Below, piece after piece: positions 54,801-62,957 of a stretch of 64,000 bases of DNA; positions within the stretch are counted from its first letter, which is position 1; every line of letters starts with the position of its first letter. Position numbers and translations under genes: made by a program. Source of the stretch: Ophiodon elongatus (taxonomy: Eukaryota > Chordata > Actinopteri > Perciformes > Hexagrammidae); assembly GCA_016806645.1 (NCBI GenBank), contig JACSYO010001600.1, positions 2,118,501 to 2,182,500 of the forward strand. Direction: 5' to 3'. The notes below the pieces were generated by a model. It ran no database searches. It had not been told where the DNA came from and worked only from the letters and a program-made list of their open reading frames with translations.

Positions 54801-57800
54801 GTTAATATTTCAAAGCGCAACACATTGTGGTACATTTTCAACACATCCAAACGCTCACACACACAAGACCATTGTCAGCAGCGAGTGAAACAGGCCTGAA
54901 CACGCTGAGGAGTGTTATTATCATGCACAATTAAACACAGTCTCATCAAAACATATGCTCGCTGAACACTTATTGGGCAGATTCAGAGTGATTGATAAGG
55001 CATAATGATTTGTGCACAACTGTGTCGAGATGTAGAACATCATCTGCTGTCATTATATCAACATGTTCAGCAGCAAAGTAAGTTACAGCTCTCCGTTGCC
55101 TCGCAATGCTCACTCCTGTACTGGACAAAGGGAAAAAGGGAAAAAGAGAAATCAGGTGGAAGGGAGAGCTCACCTGTTTGACACGCCAAATCCACATCCT
55201 TTTCAAAATCCGTCTGAGAGAGGGAGGCGGGGTGGGAAGAGAGGAAAGGCAATGAGTGGCATTACATTCACCACATCAATAAATGCACAGGCCTAATGAG
55301 TGACTGGATCTCTGATGGTTATGCTGTATCCAATGACTCTGATGCTATACTGTAATTTGACACTAAATACAAGGATAGGGATCAGTTGCCATGGTGACAC
55401 TTTACAACCCAGTCAATTAGTAATGCCCTCTGTGAACGGGACACGGGAATGTTGAGTTTTCATTTCTTCATAGTGAATTTGTCCAAAGCCTTTTGAAACC
55501 GAAAAGAACAGACACTTGTGTGTGATGGCACACACTGCTACTTTGTTCATGATGTGTATCAGTTCCCGGCAGCAGACTCAAATACAGTTTTGAAAGAGAG
55601 GAGCAGAACGCTGTGGTGTTTTGCCAGGTATGTAATGCTACTGTACGCCTCATCAGTCATCTCGCTATCGTCTGAATGTAAACGGACAGAATTTATTTAC
55701 TGCAGCAAAACTAGTATCTGTTGTGCCAGTTGAAGCAAAACTGTGTTGTCTTCCAGCCTCGCTTTTTATGGACTAGAAAAAAACTTCATAATCCAAATAC
55801 TTTTACGATTCATTCCCACTGACGACCAAAACACAAACTTCCACACAGAGCTTAACCTGCACTCAATATTCAGATTTAATGCTGCTTTGATCTATAATCT
55901 ACTTGAGGAAAGCAGGGTGGCACTACTCCGTGGGGTAATGAATCCCTCCCAAACCCAAAGGGTGGTGGGTTGAATGAAGAAGTGTTGTTTCCAAAATGGC
56001 CACCACTCAAGTTTCCGAAACTTTAGTGAAAGGGATGCTCATTGCTATGCAGTTGTGGTCCTCCCTTCTCTCCCCATACAGCCTCCTCCTGTCCTCAGCG
56101 GGATTCATTTACAAAAGCCTTTGTTTGGATAATAAACTACAGATTTTAGACAGTTTGGGCACGCCACACAGGCAAAGAGAGGAGCAAGGGGGGGAAATGA
56201 AAAACTGAAAGAGAGAAGGAGAGAATGTGTAAAGGCCTCAGAGGAGTGGAAAAGCTCTTAGTAGGAAAATCACCCGCAGCACCATAAATGGGTCTCTACT
56301 AAATAGCCGGATGAGGATATGAAAAATCCTCTCTCTCTTTTGCTGAGTCGCTCTATGCCATCCAAATTGAGAAAAACAAATCATTTTTATCTTAACTATA
56401 ACACACTCTCTCTGCAACAGCCTCACAGGTTAAGTACAGTGAACCATTAACATCAACTGTTTGGTAAAAACACCACAAGGAAACAAAGTCCTATTGTTGA
56501 GTCCCATTAACTGAGTCGAGTAAACACACTATAATATACAGCATTCTTGGCAAGGTTACTACCGAAATTAATGTAAAAGAAACCATTATCTCCTAAATCA
56601 ATTTAAAAATGGCCAAATACACGGTTTGCTACCTTGCTATAGTAAAAGTGCTAGTTTCTATTTATACATCACAGCTATTCAAACTAAGATTTAAAGGTGC
56701 AATATGTAATCAAAACAAAACTAAATTTGATGCAATATTTCTTTTTGGTAAAGGGAAAAGCTTGACATTTTTGGTTAGTAATTCTGTTTGCTTTCTTGCC
56801 CCAGATGATAAGATAGATACTACTCTCATTTTTGCTTGCTAAATATGTAGCTGCCGCCAGCAACAGATTAGTTTAGCTTAAGACTGGAAACATGGAGAAA
56901 CAACTAGCCTGGCTCTGTCCAAAGTGTATGCCTGTCAGCACCTCTAACCTTGGTATTTAGACCAACATGTCTTGTTTGGTTAATCCATGAAAACACCTCA
57001 TTAAAAAAGTGATGTTATTGTGATTTTACATGGATTTATGTGCAGGACTTTTTCCTGGCCAGGAGCAGTGACCTTCTGAAGTCGTGGCAACCACACCTTG
57101 ACAACAAGACTCCAAAAAGTCCCTGTGCATATAACAAAGAAATAGTACGGCATACAACCCCTTTTTATACCACAATCTCTTGTTTTCCAGATTAAACAAA
57201 CAAGATACAACATGTTAATTGGTGATTTAAATAGCTTTTTCCAGTCTTTGTGCCAAACTAAACTAACCAGCTGCTGGCTGTAGCTCCATCTTCAGCGTAA
57301 AATAATGAAAGTCGTATCCATCTTCTCATTTAACAAGTGCATATTTCAAAAATGTCTAAGCATTCCTTTACTAATTGTTCCTATTTGTTGCAAAACATTG
57401 TTTTACAGATTCCACCTTTCTCCATCTATCGATTTTAGTATTCATACTGACGGTATGTTTACTAAAGGGGACATACTGGTTGTCTGCCGATGTGGTTGTG
57501 GGCGTGGTTATGGTTATGAGCATGGTTGTGGGTATTGTTCAGGATGTGGTTATGCTCATGTGCGTGGCTGTGCTCTAGCCCGTGGTTGTGGGTGCTGCGA
57601 GGAAGACTGTGGTAACAGGCTTGTTGGCATGCCTGATGGACCATCGGTGGGAACTGCTGTGGTTGGCTACCGGACAGGCACGGGGAAGTGCCGGAACGCG
57701 GGGAGCCACACTGCTGCCCACAGTAGCTCACATTTGGACCCTTCTGATGGTGTAAAACAAATTCATGGAAAACATAAAGATGAAATGTTTCAGGCAGAAA

Positions 57801-59836
57801 TATAACCAGTTTTGTAGAGGACAGTACTGAGTCTTAATCAGAGATTAAGATTACATTTTTTTTGTTAGACACCTTTGATTCAAGAAGGTGTAGCTACAGT
57901 TCTACATCTTTATGATGTCTGTAAATGTTAGGCGTTTAACATTCTAATGAGATTTCCAGTGAATGGAGCAATAACACCTGATTGTACAGCCTGACTAGTG
58001 ACAGCTTCACCAAATAATCCATCACAATTAATATTCTCAAGGGTATTATGTCGTTACACCAGTCCTCCATGCATATGTGCCGTCTGAGAAGATTTCTTCA
58101 AAGTCATACACATTTAGAGAGAACTTCAAGGTTTATTAGCTGTCGTTTTTTAATAGAGCAATAGTTGGCATAGCAACGAGCTGGGTGTATGATAACAATA
58201 TGTTTCACCAAAACTTATAACAAAATAAGCACAGTTAGACTGTTCCTCTCGGTTATGAAAACAGAGACAGATAATGTGTCATAATGGCCTCCCAGAGCAA
58301 AATGATGCCTCCGAAGTATAATCTTGATAACATCAGACGGGCGTTAAGAAAGCCATAACCGTTACCGCAAACAGGTCTCAGGGAGAAATAAAGGGAAGAG
58401 CGTTGTGATAGTCGCTCATGCTCTGTAACTGTACTGACATTGGCACGGTAGATCAAGTCTATATGATTGATCACACTATTAGCCACATTTGGAACAACAA
58501 TACCGTTACGGGAGCTCTGCGCTCTTCAAATACAGAGGAAGAAGCTTCGGTGAAAAGTAAATAAAAGTGCTGTATTTGATAATACATGAAATACTGTGGC
58601 AATATCAACATTTTGTCTTCTAGTCCACACGCCGAGAATGTGAAAAATGCATTGATATTAATTTAAGCAGGATATTGTGACACAGATGGTATTTGTTGAC
58701 AACTTTTCATTCCCAGTGATGGCACTATAGGAAGTTAGTTTCAGGCTGGGAGAGATATTGCATTTATATGGGAAATAAAATAAAACAAATTTGGAAAATA
58801 ATATTTGAAGATGCATAATGCATGAACAATAATGAGGAGCGCCGCGTATGAGTTTGAACACTTCAATAATAGCAATCATACTGATTGCTATTGGAGCTGA
58901 AGCTTCTAGACAGCTCAAGCATGGTTCATTTTAGTCTGAGGCTAATGGATTGCAATGTGGGATGAAATGGAATGCTATTCACCATGATCTGCACCTGTCC
59001 ATTCTTGCAAGAGTCTGGCGAGTTTTCGCTGTCGTCTTTACATCCCCCCATCCTACAGCGCACCGCATCCTGCACCTGAAGGGGCAGAATGAGAGATTGG
59101 GGAGAGGAAGGATGAATATAGAGAGGAAAAGTAGGAGGGTAACAGAATGATGAAGGAGAGGAAGGGAGGATGCAACGGAAAGAAGTTAGAGGAGGAACTT
59201 TTACTTAAGTTAGTTTGGCAAATGGAGCATGGGGAACTCACTCCCTCAGACATTTCATATTCTTCGTCTTTACTTGTGCAATGACAGATGTTCAGTGAAT
59301 ACTAAATTACGTAAAAATGAAAGTAAACGGAAAAGCTATATTCTTCACAAAGTAGCTCAGCTTGTGGCTTATGTAACAGTCAGTGGATTTGGTATAGAAA
59401 GCACACAGCAGTTCTTCAAAGTGGCCTATTTGAGCCTTGTGAGATCTGTGGCGCTCAGTCCAAATTAAAAACTGATAGCGGAGTATATTGATATTCTAAC
59501 CCGTGGGCCTTTCCACTGTCACTGTTTTTATTTATCCTCCTACATGCGACATCTATGCAAATACACACCAGCCCACCGCCAAAGGTTGAGTTCGTATCAC
59601 ACAGTTCAAATCAAATGGATCCCTGTGCATTTTGTGTCCCGACCAACTTCTAGACTCTTTTCCCACATCAGGCTTTGTATTATGGAATCCCTGGTAACTT
59701 GCTGAGGAGCAACACCATTTCTCAATGTTGCTGTTGTCAAATCCCTTAAGAATCGTACGGGTGGAAACAAGAGTGCTCGTGTAAGAAGCATTGCAAGAGC
59801 GATTGAGAGCATCTTCAATCTCACTGGGTGGTCTCA

Positions 59837-59876
<40 letters not shown>

Positions 59877-62456
59877 CCGCTAAGGATGTAGTGGATTGGG
59901 GAAGAATCCATGTCGGATTAATACTGCATGAGCTGGGTTATTGCCTCCATTGTTTCTTTCCATCCGTCTCCTCTCTTTATGTCCACACTCATCCTCGGTG
60001 GCATTTCTTCCCCGCTCTCTGTTGGTGTGAGTGTGTGTTGGCAATGTAGCTCATTCTGACTTCAAAGTGAAGAGCCCCTGTATGTGTCCATACCTCTCTC
60101 TCCACCTTCATCTCTATTTCTTCCTCCCCTATCATCCCCTGCTCTGCTCTTGAATCACGTTTTTTTTTTATCCTCCTTTCTTCCCCCACAGATCTCTGCA
60201 TGCAATTTGTGTTCCACCGTCCTCCTCCCCCTTCCTCTCCTCACTTAACTAAGTCCCTCTGTCACCCTTTCTCACAATATACCTTATCCTGTGCCATCGC
60301 CGCTCCGCAGCACCCTCGCATGCATCGAGCGATAATCAAGGGGCGCTGCGCGGTATGTTTTTTTTTGTCTGTACTTTACTTCACATAACATCACCCTTTG
60401 TGCTGCCTTCACTCTTGTTTTGCACCATAATGCTTCCTCGTTCTGCCCCTTGTTCCTCTCCTCCCCCCTCCCTCCCTCCGATGTGCCTGTTGTTCAGCAG
60501 CTATGAAGGATTTATGCAGGGGATTTTCATACATTTACAATAAATAATTCCTGGATTTACTGTAGCCTGATCCCTGCCGCTTTTGTGATATTGATTTAAT
60601 GCAGCTAAGCATTCCAGGCATTTAAGAATTCACTTACACCATGCAGTGCATTCAATATCGTAATGATCTCTTGGATATAGGGATGTGGTGTACATGCATC
60701 AGCATCACATTCATGGGAAAGCTGATGACATTGTAAATCTATTAATTGTAGCAAATGCAATCGTGAGTTAGACCATGGAAAAATGTGTGTGTGTGTAAAT
60801 AACTGTCTCAAGGGCATGACTACATGTATCTGGACAATGAGTTTAAAATTCGACGTCCCCGGGGCCACAGCAAAGCCTGTGGCATAAAAGGCACAAGGGG
60901 TATTAGTTAGGGACTTAGAGTCTTATTCCATACAGCATCTTGGTAAGCTCCTTAAAGCAGCCTTGGATCAGACGGACAATACTGTACTATCATACTGCAT
61001 TATGGCGAAGAAGCGCTGCAACATAGGACACGAATACCGTGCTAATCTCTCTCATGTCTGATTCGCCTGTGCACTGCCGTGACTTCTGACTGACCCGGAA
61101 ACTAACATGGCATTTGTGAACACGAATCCCACCTGTCAAAGGCAGTTAATGTTGGTGAGGTCACTTTGTGGTGCTGATTTCAAAATGTATGAACTCAATG
61201 TGTCTGGGAGCCACACAGCTGCTTAGCAGAAGGAGAAAACCCGACTCACCTCTCGGCGCATTGCACAGTGGACAGTGATGATGACAAAGCCTTGGACCGA
61301 GTCAAAGACGGCAAAGAGGACCTGGAGGAGGCAAGAAATATTTGCTTGTGAATTATTGCACATCATTGTAGTGGGTCCCAAACCTAAACCATGGCACCCC
61401 CTTTAAAGATATTTGTGTTTGCCAGGCACCCCTCCATATGCTCTTCACCCACCATACATACCATAAGTTACAAAGGATATACAGGTATATTAACTTTTAT
61501 CAATATTTCGCACCATTGCTGCATTTGACAGTTTTCCCTACAGAAAAGGCATTCTAATGTGGAACAGCTAACCACAAAAAGCTGTAAGCATACAACTACT
61601 TCCATTATGCAGAATACTTTAAAAAAGAAAGTGTATTGTGTTACCTTGACAACCAGCCACCCTGAGCTTTCATTACTATGCTCAGCTATGGTAGAACTGC
61701 AAAGCAATCTACATCTAAATCTTCTCGGTTTTATACAGTTGGAAATGGAATATAACATTTATTTTTCATGTAAATGTTGCCTTGTTTTACGATGTGGTGA
61801 AAAGTTGAGGTGCGAACAATGCAAAAAAATAATAAAAAGAAATACATCTTGTGGCACGCTTGAACTGTCTCTGGGGCACAACCACTGCATTAATGTATCC
61901 TGTATTAATACTGTTGTGAAATGACTCAATAATCACTAGAGAGACACTGAAACGGGAATGAAATGAGTCAGCCAAATCATGTGTATTCACAATACATCTT
62001 CATAGCTGGTCATACTTTCATTCATAGACTGTGTCACTGCTGATTATCCTGACACAGTGGGGATTGCAGGTTCTTCTTTGTTTGTACTTTTTAAATGGTG
62101 ATCCTATTTTTTTCTTTTGCCTATTTTCTATTTACACTTCTCTATTCTTCTTCTCTATTACACATTCAGCATTAAACGTTTAGTCGTCATGGCCAAATGT
62201 AATCAAACTTCAAGAACAGAGGCTCTTTTACTTCCAAAACAAACATTTTTTTATCAGAGTGTCATTTTTTAATGCATTACCCAATTTTAAAGCTGCTTTT
62301 CAGTGATGCATCGCAGGTGCGCGTAAGTGTCTGCTAGTGTTACTGAGATACATCACCTGGAAGAGTGTGGAGCGCCGGTCGGTTATGGCCAGCACTGCTG
62401 ACATCCAGGTTAATGCTAACAGGGGGAGAACCACGCAGGAGCTCCACAGAGACGCC
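34317..62456 (-). CDS. adgrb2: adgrb2 (BAI2), adhesion GPCR B2, 3' half: TM6 to C-terminus
   Basis: This is the gene-level span of a spliced minus-strand gene. Coding exons visible: 62456-62357, 61321-61250, 59075-58983, (candidate 57743-57477), 55213-55174, 52764-52592, 52377-51664, 48943-48908, 46849-46736, 36727-36674, 34493-34317. All join in phase and all use GT-AG introns. The product is a plasma-membrane, mainly neuronal adhesion GPCR. The visible part carries TM6, ECL3, TM7 and the long cytoplasmic tail ending in the class I PDZ ligand QTEV. ADGRB family tails bind PDZ scaffolds and ELMO/DOCK; this is established mainly for ADGRB1. Assignment to B2 rests on DYMVLPRRT, HSELYHELN, FHTIDRY and REKRWSISS, which match mammalian ADGRB2 from memory. 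TM1-TM5, the GAIN domain and the thrombospondin repeats lie beyond 64,000, so the gene is partial here. Base composition and intron sizes look ordinary for a fish neural gene. Confidence 0.93.
34494..36673 (-). other. adgrb2: adgrb2 last intron
   Basis: This GT-AG intron of 2.2 kb lies between the REKRWS exon and the terminal exon. It contains an A27-type poly(A) run at about 34,881-34,907 and the (AC)26 microsatellite at 36,229-36,280. I see no additional in-phase exon. Confidence 0.8.
36229..36280. repeat. (AC)26 microsatellite
   Basis: A perfect AC run of 52 bp, preceded by a short CT run. In adgrb2 transcript sense it is a (GU)26 tract about 390 nt downstream of the 54-nt exon. GU runs are binding sites of CELF and TDP-43 type splicing factors. 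Confidence 0.97.
36674..36727 (-). CDS. adgrb2: adgrb2 54-nt exon: REKRWSISS
   Basis: The exon is 54 nt, phase 0/0, 18 codons: REKRWSISSAGGEKNSTS. It matches REKRWSVSSGGAAERSVCT of mammalian ADGRB2. RWSIS resembles a basophilic kinase site (R-x-S). The acceptor is atcaccacag|AGGGAA and the donor is AGT|gtaagt, a near-perfect U1 site. In transcript sense a (CU)n tract lies about 41 nt upstream and a (GU)n tract about 390 nt downstream, which suggests regulated splicing. It is separated from the preceding exon by a 10-kb intron. Confidence 0.88.
36768..36804. repeat. (GA)n microsatellite, (CU)n in adgrb2 sense
   Basis: A GA run of about 37 bp. On the adgrb2 transcript it reads (CU)18, ending about 41 nt before the start of the 54-nt exon, so it forms an extended polypyrimidine tract of the kind PTBP proteins bind. 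Confidence 0.97.
36805..46735 (-). other. adgrb2: adgrb2 large intron (10 kb)
   Basis: This is the rest of the 10-kb intron between the MHTRKRH exon and the 54-nt exon. It holds poly(A)/poly(T) runs (about 37,184, 37,568, 37,940, 42,271), a short (TA)n near 41,668 and the CGCATACACA decamer array at 44,796-44,878. The blocks at 40,000-40,900 and 43,350-43,600 are complex and unrepetitive and could include conserved noncoding DNA. I find no exon that would splice in phase. Confidence 0.6.
44796..44878. repeat. compound CA/CGCA repeat with CGCATACACA decamer
   Basis: The array begins ACACACACGCACGTACGCACG, continues with four consecutive copies of CGCATACACA (about 44,821-44,860) and ends in a pure CA run. 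The alternating purine-pyrimidine pattern can adopt Z-form DNA in principle. Confidence 0.9.
46736..46849 (-). CDS. adgrb2: adgrb2 exon: MHTRKRH / ELMO-binding motif
   Basis: The exon is 114 nt, phase 0/0, 38 codons. It encodes KVMHTRKRHSELYHELN, then HSSKFHTIDRYSRDPAMSTFK. HSELYHELN and FHTIDRY match ADGRB2 (HSELYHELNQKFHTFDRY) better than ADGRB1 (HQDMFQDLN) or ADGRB3 (HMELFQELN). The RKR in TRKRH corresponds to the RKR reported as essential for ELMO1 binding in ADGRB1. Relative to the mammalian protein there are two or three extra residues (HSS) before KFHT. The acceptor is cccttccag|AAAGTG and the donor is AAG|gtaaga. Confidence 0.93.
48908..48943 (-). CDS. adgrb2: adgrb2 36-nt microexon: start of ELMO-binding helix
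   Basis: The exon is 36 nt, phase 0/0, 12 codons: RKRVRYSELDFE. It matches mammalian RKKLRYSDLDFE. With the next exon it forms the conserved helix (YSELDFE-KVMHTRKRH) that in ADGRB1 binds ELMO1. The acceptor is ctcttccag|AGGAAA and the donor is GAG|gtaaga. It is short enough to count as a large microexon and could be skipped in frame. Confidence 0.92.
50052..50400 (+). mobile_element. percomorph dispersed repeat (non-autonomous element)
   Basis: It starts TCATAGACTGTATATAAGAT and continues through GACGTCACCCATTGGTTTGT and the repeated CCATCTTGG motif. I recognise this word order as a repeat found in many copies in spiny-rayed fishes. It is probably a short non-autonomous transposon or SINE-like element; the family name was not verified. 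It is intronic in adgrb2, opposite to the gene's strand. Confidence 0.6.
51664..52377 (-). CDS. adgrb2: adgrb2 exon: long Gly/Pro/His-rich cytoplasmic segment
   Basis: The exon is 714 nt, 238 codons, phase 0/0. Segments by exon residue: 37-48 IYLCTESGLGWA, matching the family's VYMCGE block; about 59-78 a Gly/Ser linker; 79-90 DYMVLPRRTVSL, diagnostic for ADGRB2; 117-125 DPPFPPPPS, a proline-rich stretch; 147-163 DMNIAMNLNRSYGTIKT; 166-191 a His-rich stretch (PHGHAH, HSHGGHMHSHGH) with nine His; 215-222 ERTRTLPR, matching mammalian ERSRTMPR; it ends AGSLE. The acceptor is cccacaag|GTTCC. The donor GAG|gtgggt was preferred to the overlapping downstream gtaaga because it keeps the phase with RKRVRYS. 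The His-rich and Gly/Ser parts appear fish-specific or poorly conserved. Confidence 0.92.
52592..52764 (-). CDS. adgrb2: adgrb2 exon: conserved tail segment [10 protein letters not shown]
   Basis: The exon is 173 nt, phase 1 at the start and phase 0 at the end. After the split Val it encodes [19 protein letters not shown], then ISLDDEDDLKLAAHQEGG and a segment ending NFSSLPGNIPPPNLIVQ. This matches mammalian ADGRB2 ([26 protein letters not shown] from memory) and includes a Ser next to an acidic run (SLDDEDD), a possible CK2-type context. The acceptor is ctctag|TCATATTC and the donor is CAG|gtaagg. A 214-nt intron separates it from the next exon. Confidence 0.93.
52765..55173 (-). other. adgrb2: adgrb2 intron (2.4 kb)
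   Basis: GT-AG intron between the FEKDVDLAC exon and the IFKEVNTC exon. Unique sequence with short homopolymers; no further exon recognised. Confidence 0.8.
55174..55213 (-). CDS. adgrb2: adgrb2 exon: FEKDVDLAC block
   Basis: The exon is 40 nt: 13 codons plus one base, phase 0 at the start and phase 1 at the end. It encodes TDFEKDVDLACQT, a block nearly invariant across ADGRB1, 2 and 3 in the membrane-proximal cytoplasmic tail. The acceptor is ctctctcag|ACGGAT and the donor is ACAG|gtgagc. The leftover G joins TC of the next exon to give Val (QT-V-IFKEV). The small size is normal for this gene. Confidence 0.93.
55214..57476 (-). other. adgrb2: adgrb2 intron downstream of the His-rich candidate exon
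   Basis: Contains the dispersed repeat at 56,688-57,300, which ends about 175 nt from the candidate exon's donor. The rest, 55,214-56,687, is unique and unannotated. Confidence 0.65.
56688..57300 (+). mobile_element. percomorph dispersed repeat copy
   Basis: It begins TTAAAGGTGCAATATGTAAT and includes GATAAGATAGATACTACTCT, the TTAGTTTAGCTTAAGACTGG block and CTAGCCTGGCTCTGTCCAAA, then the TTTCCTGGCCAGGAGCAGTG part. I recognise this order of motifs as a repeat common in percomorph introns. The copy is diverged but nearly complete. Superfamily not assigned. Confidence 0.6.
57477..57743 (-). CDS. adgrb2: candidate adgrb2 cassette exon: Cys- and His-rich 89-aa insert
   Basis: This candidate is 267 nt, 89 codons, phase 0/0, so it can be included or skipped without a frameshift. 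The acceptor is ttttacaccatcag|AAGGG and the donor is CCA|gtatgt. It lies between the exon ending QVQIM and the exon starting TDFEKDV, both phase 0. The first part begins KGPNVSYCGQQCGSP and has five Cys, including CGQQC and CQQAC. The second part is histidine-rich: HNHGLEHSHAHEHNH, then HNHAHNHNHAHNH, about 14 His in 33 residues. Mammalian ADGRB2 as I remember it has no insert here. The support is an open frame, splice signals and matched phase; no homology was checked. It could instead be chance coding potential in an intron. If used, the insert is cytosolic, just after TM7. Confidence 0.55.
57744..58982 (-). other. adgrb2: adgrb2 intron upstream of the His-rich candidate exon
   Basis: 1.24 kb between the proximal-tail exon and the candidate His-rich exon. 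Unique AT-rich sequence; nothing further recognised. Confidence 0.6.
58983..59075 (-). CDS. adgrb2: adgrb2 exon: proximal cytoplasmic tail
   Basis: The exon is 93 nt, 31 codons, phase 0/0, encoding VQDAVRCRMGGCKDDSENS, then PDSCKNGQVQIM. It matches the mammalian ADGRB2 post-TM7 segment (VQDVVKC...SPDSCKNGQLQIL from memory). The acceptor is ccccttcag|GTGCAG. The chosen donor is ATG|gtgaat; an upstream alternative, CAG|gtgcag, would end the exon at 58,995 and drop VQIM in frame. The longer form was chosen because the family keeps four residues (LQIL or AQLM type) here before the FEKDVDLAC block. Confidence 0.88.
59839..59874. repeat. (TG)n microsatellite
   Basis: TG run of about 36 bp in an adgrb2 intron. 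Confidence 0.95.
61250..61321 (-). CDS. adgrb2: adgrb2 exon: TM7
   Basis: The exon is 72 nt, phase 0 at both ends, 24 codons. It encodes VLFAVFDSVQGFVIITVHC followed by AMRRE. This is TM7 with the adhesion-GPCR QGFVI motif, then the basic RRE at the membrane-cytosol boundary. The acceptor is cctccag|GTCC and the donor is GAG|gtgagt. The only sensible reading joins LFQ of the preceding exon to VLFAV here. Confidence 0.93.
62357..62456 (-). CDS. adgrb2: adgrb2 exon: TM6 and ECL3
   Basis: The exon is 100 nt; the first G completes a codon begun in an upstream exon outside the window, followed by 33 full codons. It encodes ASLWSSCVVLPLLALTWMSA, then VLAITDRRSTLFQ. The hydrophobic run with the tryptophan is TM6, TDRRST is the third extracellular loop, and LFQ begins TM7. 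The acceptor is ...tctggcag|GGCG and the donor is CAG|gtgatg. The segment is close to identical to mammalian ADGRB1-3 as I remember them. It is the most upstream exon I can find; the next upstream one (TM4-TM5, intracellular loop 3) is not visible by 64,000. Confidence 0.93.
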
Positions 62457-62905
62457 CTGCCAGAGGAAGAGAGAGCGATGCAGACACAGAGAGGGGGGGG
62501 GGGCGCAAGAGGGGAAAGAAGGAGAAGTAACAAGGGGTTCAGTCTCAAACCAGACCAGCCGGTTTTAGTAAGTCACATAACTCAATTTCTCCTTTTCGCA
62601 CACGCACACACGCACACGCACACGCACGCACACACACACACACAGATCAGTCTTAGATTCAGTGGTGGGCAATTTGAAGCTGATTGGCACACAAAGGGTT
62701 TGCATCACACGCAATACCTCAACTGAAAAGTGGAAGATGATGTGTAATCATGTAGATACATGTAGTTACGAGACTGACAATTGCTCACAATTACATGGTT
62801 GATGCGCGCGTAAGTCTCATGCTGGTGGACTGTGAGACGATGGGGCCAGCAGGGACGGGGAAGACAGGCCATTGACAAGTGCTGACATGGGGGCTTCTGA
62901 GGTGT

Positions 62906-62957
<52 letters not shown>

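Larger units (their letters stand above)
59076..62356 (-). other. adgrb2: adgrb2 introns between TM6, TM7 and proximal-tail exons
   Basis: Introns 59,076-61,249 and 61,322-62,356. The first has a (TG)n run at about 59,839-59,874 and a pyrimidine-rich stretch at 59,950-60,500. The second has a degraded repeat-like block (61,374-61,440 and 61,795-61,890) with two GGCAC-type motifs. No further exon seen. Confidence 0.7.

Noticed and set aside
57305..57805. 166-codon plus-strand frame with Gly/Cys repeats
   Set aside because: It is the antisense shadow of the His-rich minus-strand exon; it has no start context or homology and runs across both splice sites of the better model.
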